Shown here piece by piece: positions 1-9,289 of a DNA stretch of 64,000 nt (positions are counted from its first letter, which is position 1; each line of letters starts with the position of its first letter). The notes beneath the pieces are model-generated. The model had not been told where the DNA came from. It ran no database searches and was given only the letters and a program-made list of their open reading frames with translations. The translations under genes were made by a program, and so were the position numbers. Source of the DNA: Mesorhizobium sp. B2-1-1 (GTDB lineage Bacteria; Pseudomonadota; Alphaproteobacteria; Rhizobiales; Rhizobiaceae); assembly GCF_006442975.2 (NCBI RefSeq), contig NZ_CP083954.1, positions 4,533,501-4,597,500 on the forward strand, in the 5' to 3' direction.

Positions 1-1966
1 CCGCTTTCGGGATCACGGCCTCGGGCACGTCCCCTCTTACCTTCTTGGTATGGTCAAGACCCGCAAGCACCGCGAGCGAGGATGCCTTGTCCTGGCTCTT
101 CACGGATTGCTGCAGGGCCGCAAGCGCCGCCTGGACATCGGACCATTCCGCGACATCGGTGCTCAGGCCAAAAATCTTGGAAATGCCGAGTTCGACCAGC
201 TCCTCATCCTCACCATGCAACGTTTCATGGAGTTTTTCACCGGGCCGGATTCCGGTGAAGCGAATGGGGATGTCCGTGTATGGGCTTTTTCCGGACATGC
301 GGATCATCGTCTCGGCAACTTCGAGGATCGGCACCGGTTTGCCCATGTCGAGCATGTAGACGGCGTAGTCGTCGCCGGCTTTCCGCGAGGCGGCATCGGC
401 AGCCGACATGATGACGAGGTCGACGGCTTCGGCCACGGTCATGAAATAGCGCGTCATGCGCCGGTCGGTTATGGTGACCGGACCTCCGGCCTCGATCTGC
501 GCCTGGAATATGGTTGCGACCGAGCCATTGCTGCCAAAGACATTGCCGAACCGAACGGCTATGAACTTGGTGGCGGGGCGCCGCGCGCCGGGCTCGCCGG
601 CGGGCGTTTCATGCAAGGCGCTGACGATCTGTTCGGCCGCGCGCTTCGTCAGGCCCAGCACGGATGTCGGGTCCACGGCCTTGTCGCTCGAAACAAGCAC
701 GAATTGCTTGACGCCGCATTTGGCGGCAACCTCGGCACAGACAAGCGTTCCGAAGACATTGGTCTGGATGGCCGAATCCCAGTTTTCCTCGAGCAAAGGC
801 ACATGCTTCAGTGCCGCGGCGTGGAAAACGATGTCCGGCTTGAACTCGGTGACGACACGCGTCATCTGGCGCCGGTCGGCGACATCGACAATGCGGACCT
901 TGAGGCGGTCGTGGTCCTTCTCTTCGACATATTGGCTCAACTGGAAAATGCCGAACTCGGAATTATCGGCAACCAGCACCGCCTCCGCGCCCAGTTCCAG
1001 TGACCTCTTGACCAGGGTGCGGCCGATGGAACCGGCGCCGCCGGTGACCAGGACGCGCTTGCCGCCGACGAAGGCCCCGATCCGTTCGATGTCGGACGGA
1101 ACCGTGGGGCGGCGCAGGATCGTTTCCATCTCGACCTCGTCGAGAACGAGCTTTCCTTCCTGGCCAAGCTGCGAAAGCCCCGAGAACTGCACCACCGCTA
1201 TGTCGCCTTGCCGGGCAACACGGACGAGCTCCGAATACTCCTCGATCTCATGTTCGGCGCCGCTGCCGAAAATCAGCAGGTCCAGGCTTGTCGTACCCTT
1301 GGCGTATTCTTCCAGCACCTCGATCAGGCGGGGGCGGGTGGCCACGACGGGAACGCCCTGGATCCGAGTGCCCTGCGGAACACCGTGTTCAATCGCCATA
1401 ATCCCTGCAATTGAATACTCTACAGGCTGCGTCGTGCGCGTGAAACGGATGATTACGTCGGCCTCGCTCAGCTTGCCGACAAACACCGCTCTCTTGGTCG
1501 AAGCTTTGCCGCGACTCAGAATGCGCCAGCTCGCGCCGTCGCGAAAGAACCGGTAGAAAATCCGGGGCGCCGAGATGATCGTGAAAGAAACCAGGAAGAA
1601 GACGATGAACTGGCGCTCATTGAGGCCCGCCACCGGCTGAAAGGAACGAACAAAAAGCGAAACACAGTAAAGGACGATGGTCAGTATTGCGCAGCCCTTC
1701 AGGATGTTGAAGAAATCCGGCGTCGAGGCGAAGCGCCACACAGTATTGTAGAGGCCGCAATATCTGAATAACAGATGACTAAGAATAATGATGCTCGCCC
1801 AGCAAGCGAAACCCGCAGGAGAGAACGCTTCGAACGAAAGCCTCGACTGCGATAAAGTCAGGCTAAGCGCCACCGCCACCAGAACCATGGCGATGTCTTG
1901 AATCATGATGATGGCGCGACGCATTGTGGGCCGGAGTCCGGGTACAGCTTCTACATAGGATTTCAT
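1..1966 (-). CDS. CapD/FlaA1-type membrane-anchored nucleotide-sugar dehydratase (partial, 3' end outside window)
   Basis: This is probably a nucleoside-diphosphate-sugar 4,6-dehydratase or epimerase of the long CapD/WbpM/FlaA1 type, which modifies UDP-HexNAc precursors for surface polysaccharide. The frame is open from ATG 1966 to the left edge (about 655 residues), so the C-terminus is missing. The first 150 residues hold several hydrophobic segments typical of the membrane-anchored long form. A middle CoA-binding-like region follows. The Rossmann motif TGAGGSIG lies near residue 308, and SSDKAVDPTSVLGLTKR near residue 425 corresponds to the STDKAVNPTNVMGATKR signature. The position usually occupied by Met in the S-M-K triad reads Leu here. 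In-frame ATGs at 1924, 1906 and 1888 are alternative starts. The gene is divergent from the manB operon. Confidence 0.85.
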   Translation of the reverse strand, partial: MKSYVEAVPGLRPTMRRAIIMIQDIAMVLVAVALSLTLSQSRLSFEAFSPAGFACWASIIILSHLLFRYCGLYNTVWRFASTPDFFNILKGCAILTIVLYCVSLFVRSFQPVAGLNERQFIVFFLVSFTIISAPRIFYRFFRDGASWRILSRGKASTKRAVFVGKLSEADVIIRFTRTTQPVEYSIAGIMAIEHGVPQGTRIQGVPVVATRPRLIEVLEEYAKGTTSLDLLIFGSGAEHEIEEYSELVRVARQGDIAVVQFSGLSQLGQEGKLVLDEVEMETILRRPTVPSDIERIGAFVGGKRVLVTGGAGSIGRTLVKRSLELGAEAVLVADNSEFGIFQLSQYVEEKDHDRLKVRIVDVADRRQMTRVVTEFKPDIVFHAAALKHVPLLEENWDSAIQTNVFGTLVCAEVAAKCGVKQFVLVSSDKAVDPTSVLGLTKRAAEQIVSALHETPAGEPGARRPATKFIAVRFGNVFGSNGSVATIFQAQIEAGGPVTITDRRMTRYFMTVAEAVDLVIMSAADAASRKAGDDYAVYMLDMGKPVPILEVAETMIRMSGKSPYTDIPIRFTGIRPGEKLHETLHGEDEELVELGISKIFGLSTDVAEWSDVQAALAALQQSVKSQDKASSLAVLAGLDHTKKVRGDVPEAVIPKA

Positions 1967-2508
1967 CGGACGGTACTGAACTCCAGGCGCGAAGACTTCA
2001 ATACTAAAGTGGCTCTAGAGCGAATACCATCCGTCACCGGCGGCTTCTTTTTAGTACCAAATCTTCGGCCCCCGCCGCGTGTATCGCATAGCGTGGACTT
2101 GAAATCATCGCCAGAGATTTTTTCATAGGTTGGCGGGTGAAGAGAAAGTCCGTTTGATCAAGATCTTGCACATCAACTGCAAAGAGCCCTAGAGTCCGAC
2201 AGCAACTCAGGATAGAGAGAGGGGTCGGCCGGAGAGGTCAATCCTTGACTACTCTTTGCCCTGGTGCGGTCTGCTCTCGACCTATGGCCTATGGTTCCGC
2301 AGATATCAAGCGGTTCGAGAATGCCGGCAGCGCGATCGTGAGGCCATCGCTCGGTCCTTGACGCCAGACGGCTCTCACCCTGTCGACGCGGCTGGGAATG
2401 CAGTGTGGATAGCTGGAAGGAAAGGTGAACCGCCCGAAGCGATTTTGCGGTTGACAGCCAAGTCTGCTGCAATATGACGGTCTTCCCTTTACCAGCCAAA
2501 GCGAAGTG
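1967..2508. other. Non-coding gap between divergent capD-like gene and manB
   Basis: About 540 bases separate two divergently transcribed genes. Short open frames exist on both strands, but none has a recognisable product, a good ribosome binding site or sensible composition. The gap looks less GC-rich than the flanking genes and must contain promoters for both directions. I see no convincing sigma-70 boxes, terminator or repeat. Confidence 0.5.
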
Positions 2509-3942
2509 ATGAAGTTTGGATCAAGTGGCCTGCGAGGGTTGGCTTCAGAATTAGTCGGGAAACCCAGCGGCCTTTATACGGAGGCTTTCGCTTGGCGTCT
2601 CGTTGCCGATGGGGTCCGATCGAAGGGCAAGGTGTTCGTTGGTCGCGACTTGCGCGATAGCAGTCCGACGATCGCCGCCAACTGCATGGCTGCCTTGGCG
2701 GCAAGTGGGTTTCAACCGATCGATTGCGGTGCCATTCCAACGCCAGCCTTGGCGTTGTATGCCGGGCAGCATGACGCAGCGGCGCTCATGGTTACGGGTT
2801 CGCACATCCCTGCGGACCGCAATGGCATCAAGTTCTATAGCCCGCGGGGCGAGATCACCAAGGCCGATGAAGCCGCTATGGCACACTATGCTGCCGAACG
2901 GCTAGACGCCTATTGCCCCCCGCCGCCAATAGGTACGGCTTTGCCGGGGCATCACGACAATGCGATCGCCGCCTATCGCGCGCGCGCTGATGACATCTTG
3001 GAGCCTGGGTCCCTTTCGGGCCTGAGGCTCGGCGTCTATCAGCACAGTTCGGTCGCGGCGGATCTTCTGGTGGAGGTTCTCCGATCCTTTGGCGCAGATG
3101 TGACACCTGTCGGGAAATCGGAGACCTTCGTACCCGTCGATACCGAAGCCGTTGACGAAACCACAATTGCAAAGTTCAAGGGTTGGGCGCGAGAATTCCA
3201 CCTCGACGCCATCGTGTCGACCGATGCCGATGCTGATCGGCCACTGATTGCCGACGAGAATGGTGACCTGTTTCGCGGCGACCTGATCGGCCTCGCCACG
3301 GCTCTGTTCCTGCGGGCTGACATCGTGGTGACGCCCGTGACTTCGAATTCAGGTATTTCGAAAGCCTTCGGTTTTACGGTTCTGAGAACGAAGGTCGGAT
3401 CTCCCTTTGTTGTCGAAGCCATGGAAGCCTCACACCACCCCGGGAAAATCGTTGTGGGCTTTGAAGCCAATGGTGGCGTTCTCTTGGGGTCGGACTGTTC
3501 GCTACACGGCAAGACATTGACGGCATTGCCGACACGGGATTCACTGCTCCCCATCCTGGCTGTCCTCGGGATGGTCGCATCGACAAGAAAATCGCTGTCA
3601 GGTCTGCGCGCGTTGTGGAATCTTCCGGCTTGTGCAAGCGAACGCCTTGAGAATTTCCCGGTGGAGAGTTCGCGCAGCTTGATGCGCCGGCTCGCGGATC
3701 GGGCTGCACTGCAGCGATTTCTGGCCCCGTTCGGAACTGTTGCTGAAGTTGACGAGACCGACGGCCTAAGGACACAGATGCTGACTGGCGAGATCATCCA
3801 TCTGCGGCCGTCCGGCAACGCGCCTGAACTTCGCTGTTATTCGGAGGCAGCAGACCCAGGCAGAGCGAGAGCTATTGTGGCGCTGACGCTCGACAGGGCG
3901 CTGGCGATCGCATCCACAAACGAAGCAGAGGTCATTTCATGA
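2509..3942 (+). CDS. manB: Phosphomannomutase (alpha-D-phosphohexomutase family)
   Basis: It probably interconverts mannose-6-phosphate and mannose-1-phosphate in the cytoplasm, supplying GDP-mannose synthesis. The start is FGSSGLRG (normally GTSGxRG). The phosphoserine loop is TGSHIP with the following DRNGIKFY, the metal site is DADADRP, and the sugar-binding loop is GFEANGG. The C-terminal phosphate-binding region contains RPSGNAPELR. The length of 477 residues is normal for the family. The start is ATG 2509, directly preceded in frame by GTG 2506, which would add one residue. It overlaps manC by four bases (ATGA), so translation is probably coupled. A phosphoglucomutase role cannot be excluded, but the manC and gmd neighbours favour mannose. 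Confidence 0.9.
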   Translation: MKFGSSGLRGLASELVGKPSGLYTEAFAWRLVADGVRSKGKVFVGRDLRDSSPTIAANCMAALAASGFQPIDCGAIPTPALALYAGQHDAAALMVTGSHIPADRNGIKFYSPRGEITKADEAAMAHYAAERLDAYCPPPPIGTALPGHHDNAIAAYRARADDILEPGSLSGLRLGVYQHSSVAADLLVEVLRSFGADVTPVGKSETFVPVDTEAVDETTIAKFKGWAREFHLDAIVSTDADADRPLIADENGDLFRGDLIGLATALFLRADIVVTPVTSNSGISKAFGFTVLRTKVGSPFVVEAMEASHHPGKIVVGFEANGGVLLGSDCSLHGKTLTALPTRDSLLPILAVLGMVASTRKSLSGLRALWNLPACASERLENFPVESSRSLMRRLADRAALQRFLAPFGTVAEVDETDGLRTQMLTGEIIHLRPSGNAPELRCYSEAADPGRARAIVALTLDRALAIASTNEAEVIS

Positions 3943-5354
3943 AAGTGGTTCCCGTCATCATCAGCGGTGGAGCCGGATCGCGACTATGGCCTGCCTCAAG
4001 GCAATCGCACCCCAAGCCTTTTCTTAAAGTGGCGGACGGGCATTCGCTTATTCAGCACACAGTGCTGCGCGCCGCGTCGATTGAGGGCGTGGTGGAACTC
4101 GTGGCTGTAACGTCCGGGGACCACCTTTTCCTCACAAAGGACGACTTCGACGAACTGGATTCGGTTGTGTTGCCGCGTACGTTTCTGCTCGAGCCGGAAG
4201 GCCGGGATACGGCCGCTGCCGTGGCGGCAGCCACTGTCCATGCCAAGGCAACGCAGGGCCCTGATGCGATTCTTTGCGTCTTCCCGGCCGATCACATGAT
4301 TGGCAACCTGCCCGCATTTCTAGACGTTATGGGCCGGGCCATCGAATATGCAAAACTGGGGCGGATTGCCACACTGGGCATCAGCCCAACCAGACCGGAC
4401 ACGGCATTCGGCTACATCGAAGCCGATGGTGAGAAAGTCGTCCGCTTCGTTGAAAAGCCGGATCTCGACACAGCCAAGGCCTATGTCGCCTCCAAACGCT
4501 TCTTCTGGAACGCGGGGATATTCTGCTTCAGCGCGCAACGCATGCTCGACGAGATGGCTTTGCATTGCCCCGAAGTGATCCAGACGGTTTCCGACAGTTA
4601 TGAGAACGGCCGATTCAGTCAAGGCGAAGGCTTTGCCAAAATCGAACTCGCGCCCGAGCATTTTGGCTCCGCTCCGCGAATCTCTCTCGATCACGCGGTT
4701 ATGGAGAAGGCAAACAATCTTGCCGTGGTTCCTTGCGACATGGATTGGAACGACATCGGATCTTGGAACGCCATGGCCGATTTGATCGCTCCTGACGAAA
4801 GCGGCAACAGGCTGCGCGGCGATGTTCATATGGTCGACACCACCGGCAGCTATGTAAGTTCCGACAAGCGCGTCATCGGCACGGTCGGGGTCAGCGATCT
4901 GGTGATCGTCGATTCTCCCGACGCATTGCTTGTCGCCTCCCGCGATCGCGTTCAAGACGTCAAGAAGTTATTCGAGGGCCTCAAGGCTTCCGGGCATGAG
5001 GCGCATTTGGTCCACAGCACCGTACATAGGCCGTGGGGCACCTATACGGTTCTGGAGGAAGGCGAGCGCTTCAAAATCAAACGCATCGAGGTGAAGCCCG
5101 GCAGACGTTTGAGCCTGCAAATGCACTACCATCGCTCCGAGCACTGGGTCGTGGTCAGCGGGTCCGCGAAAATAGTCAATGGCGACCAGGAGCTGTTCCT
5201 GGCGACAAACGAGTCAACCTACATCCCCTGCGGTCATAAACACAGGCTGGAGAACCCGGGCCGGATTGACCTGGTGATCATTGAAGTGCAAAGCGGCGAT
5301 TATCTCGGCGAGGACGATATCGTGCGTTTTGACGACGTATACGGCCGCGCCTGA
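3939..5354 (+). CDS. manC: Bifunctional mannose-1-phosphate guanylyltransferase / mannose-6-phosphate isomerase
   Basis: It converts mannose-1-phosphate and GTP to GDP-mannose. The 471-residue length matches the fused type II GMP/PMI enzymes. The N-terminal nucleotidyltransferase domain begins with the pyrophosphorylase loop ISGGAGSRLWPASRQSHPKPF and has FVEKPD near residue 170. The C-terminal cupin isomerase domain carries RPWGTYTVLEEG, KPGRRLSLQMHYHRSEHWVVVSG and IPCGHKHRLENPG, with the metal-binding His residues visible. It overlaps manB by four bases and is followed after 80 bases by gmd, giving the pathway order manB-manC-gmd. Confidence 0.95.
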   Translation: MKVVPVIISGGAGSRLWPASRQSHPKPFLKVADGHSLIQHTVLRAASIEGVVELVAVTSGDHLFLTKDDFDELDSVVLPRTFLLEPEGRDTAAAVAAATVHAKATQGPDAILCVFPADHMIGNLPAFLDVMGRAIEYAKLGRIATLGISPTRPDTAFGYIEADGEKVVRFVEKPDLDTAKAYVASKRFFWNAGIFCFSAQRMLDEMALHCPEVIQTVSDSYENGRFSQGEGFAKIELAPEHFGSAPRISLDHAVMEKANNLAVVPCDMDWNDIGSWNAMADLIAPDESGNRLRGDVHMVDTTGSYVSSDKRVIGTVGVSDLVIVDSPDALLVASRDRVQDVKKLFEGLKASGHEAHLVHSTVHRPWGTYTVLEEGERFKIKRIEVKPGRRLSLQMHYHRSEHWVVVSGSAKIVNGDQELFLATNESTYIPCGHKHRLENPGRIDLVIIEVQSGDYLGEDDIVRFDDVYGRA

Positions 5355-5434
5355 CGATCCATTGGCTCACGGTGCTGGGGGCGGCAAAGCCTTAGGGGCT
5401 GGGCGGACACAAATCGGATACATCGAGAACATTG

Positions 5435-6523
5435 ATGAAAAAAAAAGCACTGATAACCGGCATCACCGGGCAGGACGGCGCCTATCTGGCGGCATTCCTG
5501 CTGGAAAAGGGTTATTCCGTTCACGGCGTAAGGCGCCGCACATCCCTTTTTAATACGGATCGCATCGATCATTTGTATCATGATCCGCATGAAAAGGGTG
5601 TAGATCTGACGTTGCATCATGGCGATCTGACTGACTCATCAAGTCTGATGCGGATCATTCAGCTCGTCCAGCCGGATGAGATTTACAATCTGGCGGCACA
5701 GAGTCACGTAGCCGTTTCATTTGAGGAACCTGAATACACCGCCAACTCCGACGCTCTAGGGGCGTTGAGAATTTTGGAAGCCATCCGAATTCTCGGCTTG
5801 GAGAAGAAGGTCCGTTTCTACCAGGCGTCTACGTCTGAGCTGTACGGGCTCGTGCAAGAGACGCCGCAAAAGGAAACCACGCCATTCTACCCACGGTCTC
5901 CTTATGCCGTGGCCAAATTGTATGCATACTGGATTACGATCAATTATCGCGAAGCATACGGCATCTATGCGTGTAACGGCATTCTGTTCAATCACGAGTC
6001 CCCAATGCGAGGTGAGACGTTTGTGACGCGTAAGATTACGCGAGCGCTGGCACGGATCAAGCTAGGCATGCAAGAGAAGCTTTACCTGGGTAATCTAGAT
6101 TCACTGCGCGACTGGGGGCATGCCAAAGACTATGTTGAGATGCAATGGCTTATGTTGCAACAGGAGGCGCCTGAGGATTACGTTATCGCAACTGGCGAGC
6201 AGCATTCCGTGCGCGAATTTGTGACCCTGGCGGCTGCGGAACTGGATATTGACGTAAGATGGGAGGGAAAAGGCGTCGACGAGAAAGGGTACGATAACAA
6301 AAGCGGTCAGTGTATAGTGGCTGTCGATGCGGCTTACTTTCGGCCGACAGAAGTCGAAACGCTTCTTGGCGACGCCAGTAAAGCTCGAAAGAACCTTGGC
6401 TGGGAACCTAGAATTAAATTCACCGAGCTGGTCCAAGAAATGATTCGCGAGGACTTTAAGGGTGCCGAGCAGGAAAAGCTGCTTACAACGCATGGCTATC
6501 AACGCTTCACTCGCGCAGAATAA
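5435..6523 (+). CDS. gmd: GDP-mannose 4,6-dehydratase
   Basis: It dehydrates GDP-D-mannose to GDP-4-keto-6-deoxy-D-mannose, the branch point to perosamine, rhamnose, fucose and 6-deoxytalose. This is a short-chain dehydrogenase/reductase protein with the NADP-binding motif [12 protein letters not shown] at the N-terminus, the catalytic YxxxK in [12 protein letters not shown], and the family signature [16 protein letters not shown]. The length of 362 residues is usual. ATG 5435 is preferred over TTG 5432 just in front. Only two bases separate its stop from the aminotransferase, which therefore most likely uses its product. No GMER/fucose synthase follows, so fucose is unlikely to be the end product here. 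Confidence 0.95.
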   Translation: MKKKALITGITGQDGAYLAAFLLEKGYSVHGVRRRTSLFNTDRIDHLYHDPHEKGVDLTLHHGDLTDSSSLMRIIQLVQPDEIYNLAAQSHVAVSFEEPEYTANSDALGALRILEAIRILGLEKKVRFYQASTSELYGLVQETPQKETTPFYPRSPYAVAKLYAYWITINYREAYGIYACNGILFNHESPMRGETFVTRKITRALARIKLGMQEKLYLGNLDSLRDWGHAKDYVEMQWLMLQQEAPEDYVIATGEQHSVREFVTLAAAELDIDVRWEGKGVDEKGYDNKSGQCIVAVDAAYFRPTEVETLLGDASKARKNLGWEPRIKFTELVQEMIREDFKGAEQEKLLTTHGYQRFTRAE

Positions 6524-6525
6524 CC

Positions 6526-7626
6526 ATGGCACGAATTCCAGTATATGAGCCATACCTCAGCGGAAACGTATCGGCGTATGTCAACGAGTGCTTGACTACG
6601 GGTTGGATTTCCTCGCGTGGAGCCTTCATATCCCGATTTGAAAAAGCTTTTGCGGAGTATGTAGGCGCGAAAGAGGCGACAAGCGTGGCAAACGGCACCG
6701 TAGCCATCCACCTTGTGCTGGATGCATTGGGCATCGGTGCCGGCGACGAGGTCATCGTTCCAAGCTTCACCTACATAGCGTCGGTCAACACCATTTTGCA
6801 GACCGGCGCGACGCCGATCTATGTCGACTCGTTGGAAGACACGCTGCAGGTGGATCCGCAGGCAATACGTGACGCTATAACCCCGAGAACCCGCGCGGTC
6901 ATGGCGGTGCATTTGTATGGCCATCCTTGTGATATGGATGCGATCTCGGGCCTTTGCCGCGATCACGATCTTTTGCTCATCGAGGACTGCGCGGAAGGCT
7001 TCGGGACCCGGTGGAAAGGCCGGCATGTCGGCACGTTTGGTGATGTTGCCACCTTCAGTTTCTTCGGGAACAAGACAATCACAACCGGCGAAGGCGGAAT
7101 GGTTCTGGCGCGATCGGCTGAGGTGATGGACAAGTGTCGGCGCCTGAAAAGCCAAGGTGTCTCGCCGACCCGCGAATACTGGCACGACATGCTCGCCTAC
7201 AATTATCGGATGACCAATATCCAGGCGGCGATCGGGCTTGCCCAGATCGAGATGGCTGAAGAGATCATCCACCGCAAGCAGCAGATCGCAGAGATATACC
7301 GGACCCGACTGTCCGGGCTTCCCTTGAGGACCCATGATCCCGTGGGCGACGTTAATCATTCGCACTGGATGTGTTCGATTGTCGTTGACCACGTTGAGGA
7401 TCGAGATCGGTTGCGTGCGCGTCTTGCCGACGACGAAATCGAGACACGCCCGTTTTTCCCCTTAGCCAGCCACATGCCGCACTGTTATTCTGACCGGGCC
7501 TTTCCGAATGGCGATAGCGTAAGCAAGCGTGGCATCAATCTGCCGAGCTACCCCGGACTGACCGAGGAACAGTTGAACCGCATATGTTCTTCGATCATCG
7601 GTTATTTCGAGGATCGACCGCGGTGA
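6526..7626 (+). CDS. DegT/DnrJ/EryC1 family sugar aminotransferase, probable GDP-perosamine synthase
   Basis: This is a PLP-dependent aminotransferase that probably transfers an amino group from glutamate to C4 of GDP-4-keto-6-deoxymannose. Family marks are the N-terminal YEPYLSGNVSAYVNECLTTGWISS, the cofactor Asp in IEDCAEGFGT, and the Schiff-base lysine in FFGNKTITTGEGG. The 366-residue length fits perosamine synthases. The position directly behind gmd is the arrangement known from Brucella, Vibrio cholerae O1 and E. coli O157 perosamine loci. The substrate is inferred from this context, and another 4-keto sugar is possible. The acyltransferase at 13330 would be the next step. Confidence 0.85.
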   Translation: MARIPVYEPYLSGNVSAYVNECLTTGWISSRGAFISRFEKAFAEYVGAKEATSVANGTVAIHLVLDALGIGAGDEVIVPSFTYIASVNTILQTGATPIYVDSLEDTLQVDPQAIRDAITPRTRAVMAVHLYGHPCDMDAISGLCRDHDLLLIEDCAEGFGTRWKGRHVGTFGDVATFSFFGNKTITTGEGGMVLARSAEVMDKCRRLKSQGVSPTREYWHDMLAYNYRMTNIQAAIGLAQIEMAEEIIHRKQQIAEIYRTRLSGLPLRTHDPVGDVNHSHWMCSIVVDHVEDRDRLRARLADDEIETRPFFPLASHMPHCYSDRAFPNGDSVSKRGINLPSYPGLTEEQLNRICSSIIGYFEDRPR

Positions 7627-7648
7627 CTTTGCGTTAAGGAAATGGCCT

Positions 7649-8431
7649 GTGAACGAGTATCTTAGGGGCATTTGGGCCGCGCGATATTTTTGGATGCATC
7701 TCGCGATGTCCGATCTGCGCGGTCGCTGGAGAAGGTCCTTCTTCGGTGTCCTGTGGTCGATTATCCAGCCTCTGGGCCTAACGATCCTTATCTCCATCGT
7801 ATTCAGTCGCATCTTCGACGCCGCGATCTCGGAATATGCGCCCTACATTCTCTCCGGGGTCATCATCTGGGAGTACATCGTCTTCAATGTAAGTGGAGGC
7901 GCATTGGCTTTCGTCCAAGCCGACGCGTACATCAAGCAGACACGTCACCCGTTAGCGATATATACGCTTCGAAACGTTATTTCCGGGCTTATGGTGCTTG
8001 CCCTGGCCAGCATCAGCCTCATCGGTTGGGTGCTTGTCGTTATGCCGCAGAATTTCGGCTGGTCTTGGCTTGCCGCCCTCACGATATTCCCGATCATCGG
8101 TCTGATTGTCTGGCCGTGGGCGACGATAATGGCATATTTTTCTGCCCGTTTTCGCGATCTGCCGCATGCGCTTGGCCTGATATTGCAAGCCCTATGGTTT
8201 GTCTCACCAATCTATTTCGAGACTTCGGTGTTCCGCAAAGGCAATCTGCATGTCCTTCTGGACTACAATCCGCTTTATCACCTCCTCCAGATCGTACGCG
8301 CTCCACTCCTGCATGGTGAATGGCCCGTCGCTGCCAATTACCTGTGGTGCTTCGGGACTATCGCAGTGCTCATGCTGATCGCAGCACTCGTGGGCAGGTC
8401 CGCCGAAAAGAGGGTGATCTTCTACCTATGA
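7649..8431 (+). CDS. wzm: ABC-2 type polysaccharide exporter, permease subunit
   Basis: This is the membrane subunit of an ABC exporter that moves undecaprenyl-linked O-polysaccharide or capsule across the inner membrane. The 260 residues hold about six hydrophobic segments. Family features are the N-terminal amphipathic stretch followed by SDLRGRWRRSFFGVLWSIIQP and the C-terminal SPIYF element near residue 190. The start is GTG 7649 with an AAGGA box about ten bases upstream. Its stop overlaps the start of the ATPase gene by four bases (ATGA), so the two subunits are made together. Its presence indicates an ABC-dependent rather than Wzy-dependent route for this gene block. Confidence 0.9.
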   Translation: MNEYLRGIWAARYFWMHLAMSDLRGRWRRSFFGVLWSIIQPLGLTILISIVFSRIFDAAISEYAPYILSGVIIWEYIVFNVSGGALAFVQADAYIKQTRHPLAIYTLRNVISGLMVLALASISLIGWVLVVMPQNFGWSWLAALTIFPIIGLIVWPWATIMAYFSARFRDLPHALGLILQALWFVSPIYFETSVFRKGNLHVLLDYNPLYHLLQIVRAPLLHGEWPVAANYLWCFGTIAVLMLIAALVGRSAEKRVIFYL

Positions 8432-9180
8432 CAAACCGGATTCACCTCGAGTCGGTAAACCTCCATTATGCATCCGTCGGCTTCAGCGAGCGGTCGTTGA
8501 AATCCATGCTGGCGTCGCTGGCGACGTTGAACGGAGGAGGCAAGAAGATCGTCGACATCCACGCATTGAAGGATGTTAGTCTGGACATTGGTCCCGGCGA
8601 ACGCGTTGGCCTTTTAGGACACAATGGGGCCGGCAAGAGCACGTTCCTCAAGATGGTGGCAGGATTATACCCGACATCTTCCGGGAAGCGCGTGGTCGAG
8701 GGGACCGTCCGGTCTTTGTTTGACCTGAGTTTGGGTTTCGAGCCTGATGCCACCGGCCGGGAGAACATCCTGTACCGCGGACTTCTCCTTGGTCTCTCGC
8801 CCAAATTCATGCGCTCGATAGAGGACGAGGTTGTCGCCTTTGCCGATATCGGGGAGTTTATCGACTATCCGATCAAAACCTATTCCGCTGGCATGCAGGT
8901 GCGCCTCGCCTTCGCGATTTCGACAGCGGTCGGCGGTGACATTCTCCTCCTCGACGAGGTGATCGGTGCCGGTGATGCGAATTTTATGGGAAAAGCGCGC
9001 AAACGCATCCTGGATCTTGTCGAGCAGGCGGAGATTCTGCTGTTAGCTTCGCATGATTTCAAAACACTGCAATCCATATGCGCAAGGGGAGTTGTATTTC
9101 ATCACGGCGAAATCATTTTTGACGGCGACATTCTTGGCGCGATCGCAGAATACAATAGGGCAAATGGGATAGCTGCCTAG
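8428..9180 (+). CDS. wzt: ABC polysaccharide exporter, ATP-binding subunit (short Wzt)
   Basis: This is the ATPase partner of the adjacent permease. It has Walker A GHNGAGKST, signature YSAGMQVRL, Walker B ILLLDEVIGAGD and the switch His in ASHDF. The 250-residue protein ends shortly after the nucleotide-binding domain, so it lacks the C-terminal carbohydrate-binding domain that recognises a chain cap in Wzt of E. coli O8/O9a. Family knowledge links short Wzt proteins to cap-independent export. The start ATG 8428 overlaps wzm by four bases. An upstream in-frame extension exists but lies inside wzm and has no family-like residues. Confidence 0.92.
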   Translation: MTNRIHLESVNLHYASVGFSERSLKSMLASLATLNGGGKKIVDIHALKDVSLDIGPGERVGLLGHNGAGKSTFLKMVAGLYPTSSGKRVVEGTVRSLFDLSLGFEPDATGRENILYRGLLLGLSPKFMRSIEDEVVAFADIGEFIDYPIKTYSAGMQVRLAFAISTAVGGDILLLDEVIGAGDANFMGKARKRILDLVEQAEILLLASHDFKTLQSICARGVVFHHGEIIFDGDILGAIAEYNRANGIAA

Positions 9181-9289
9181 CCATGGGTCTCAAGCGCTCT
9201 TCTCATTCTAGTCTGATACAAGCCCGTTTGAGAAATGCTAAGGTCAGCTAATATACTGGCGCTATCGAAGTTGCTAGAAAGAGAGTCCT

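Noticed and set aside
50..1556. Plus-strand open frames across the left-edge gene
   Set aside because: The minus strand encodes a continuous CapD-type protein with Rossmann and active-site motifs here, so these are shadows.
2173..2499. Short open frames on both strands in the gap before manB
   Set aside because: No family resemblance, weak start contexts and overlap with each other; treated as non-coding.
8320..8427. Extended N-terminus of the Wzt ATPase
   Set aside because: It overlaps the permease gene and the four-base ATGA overlap at 8428 gives a normal start.
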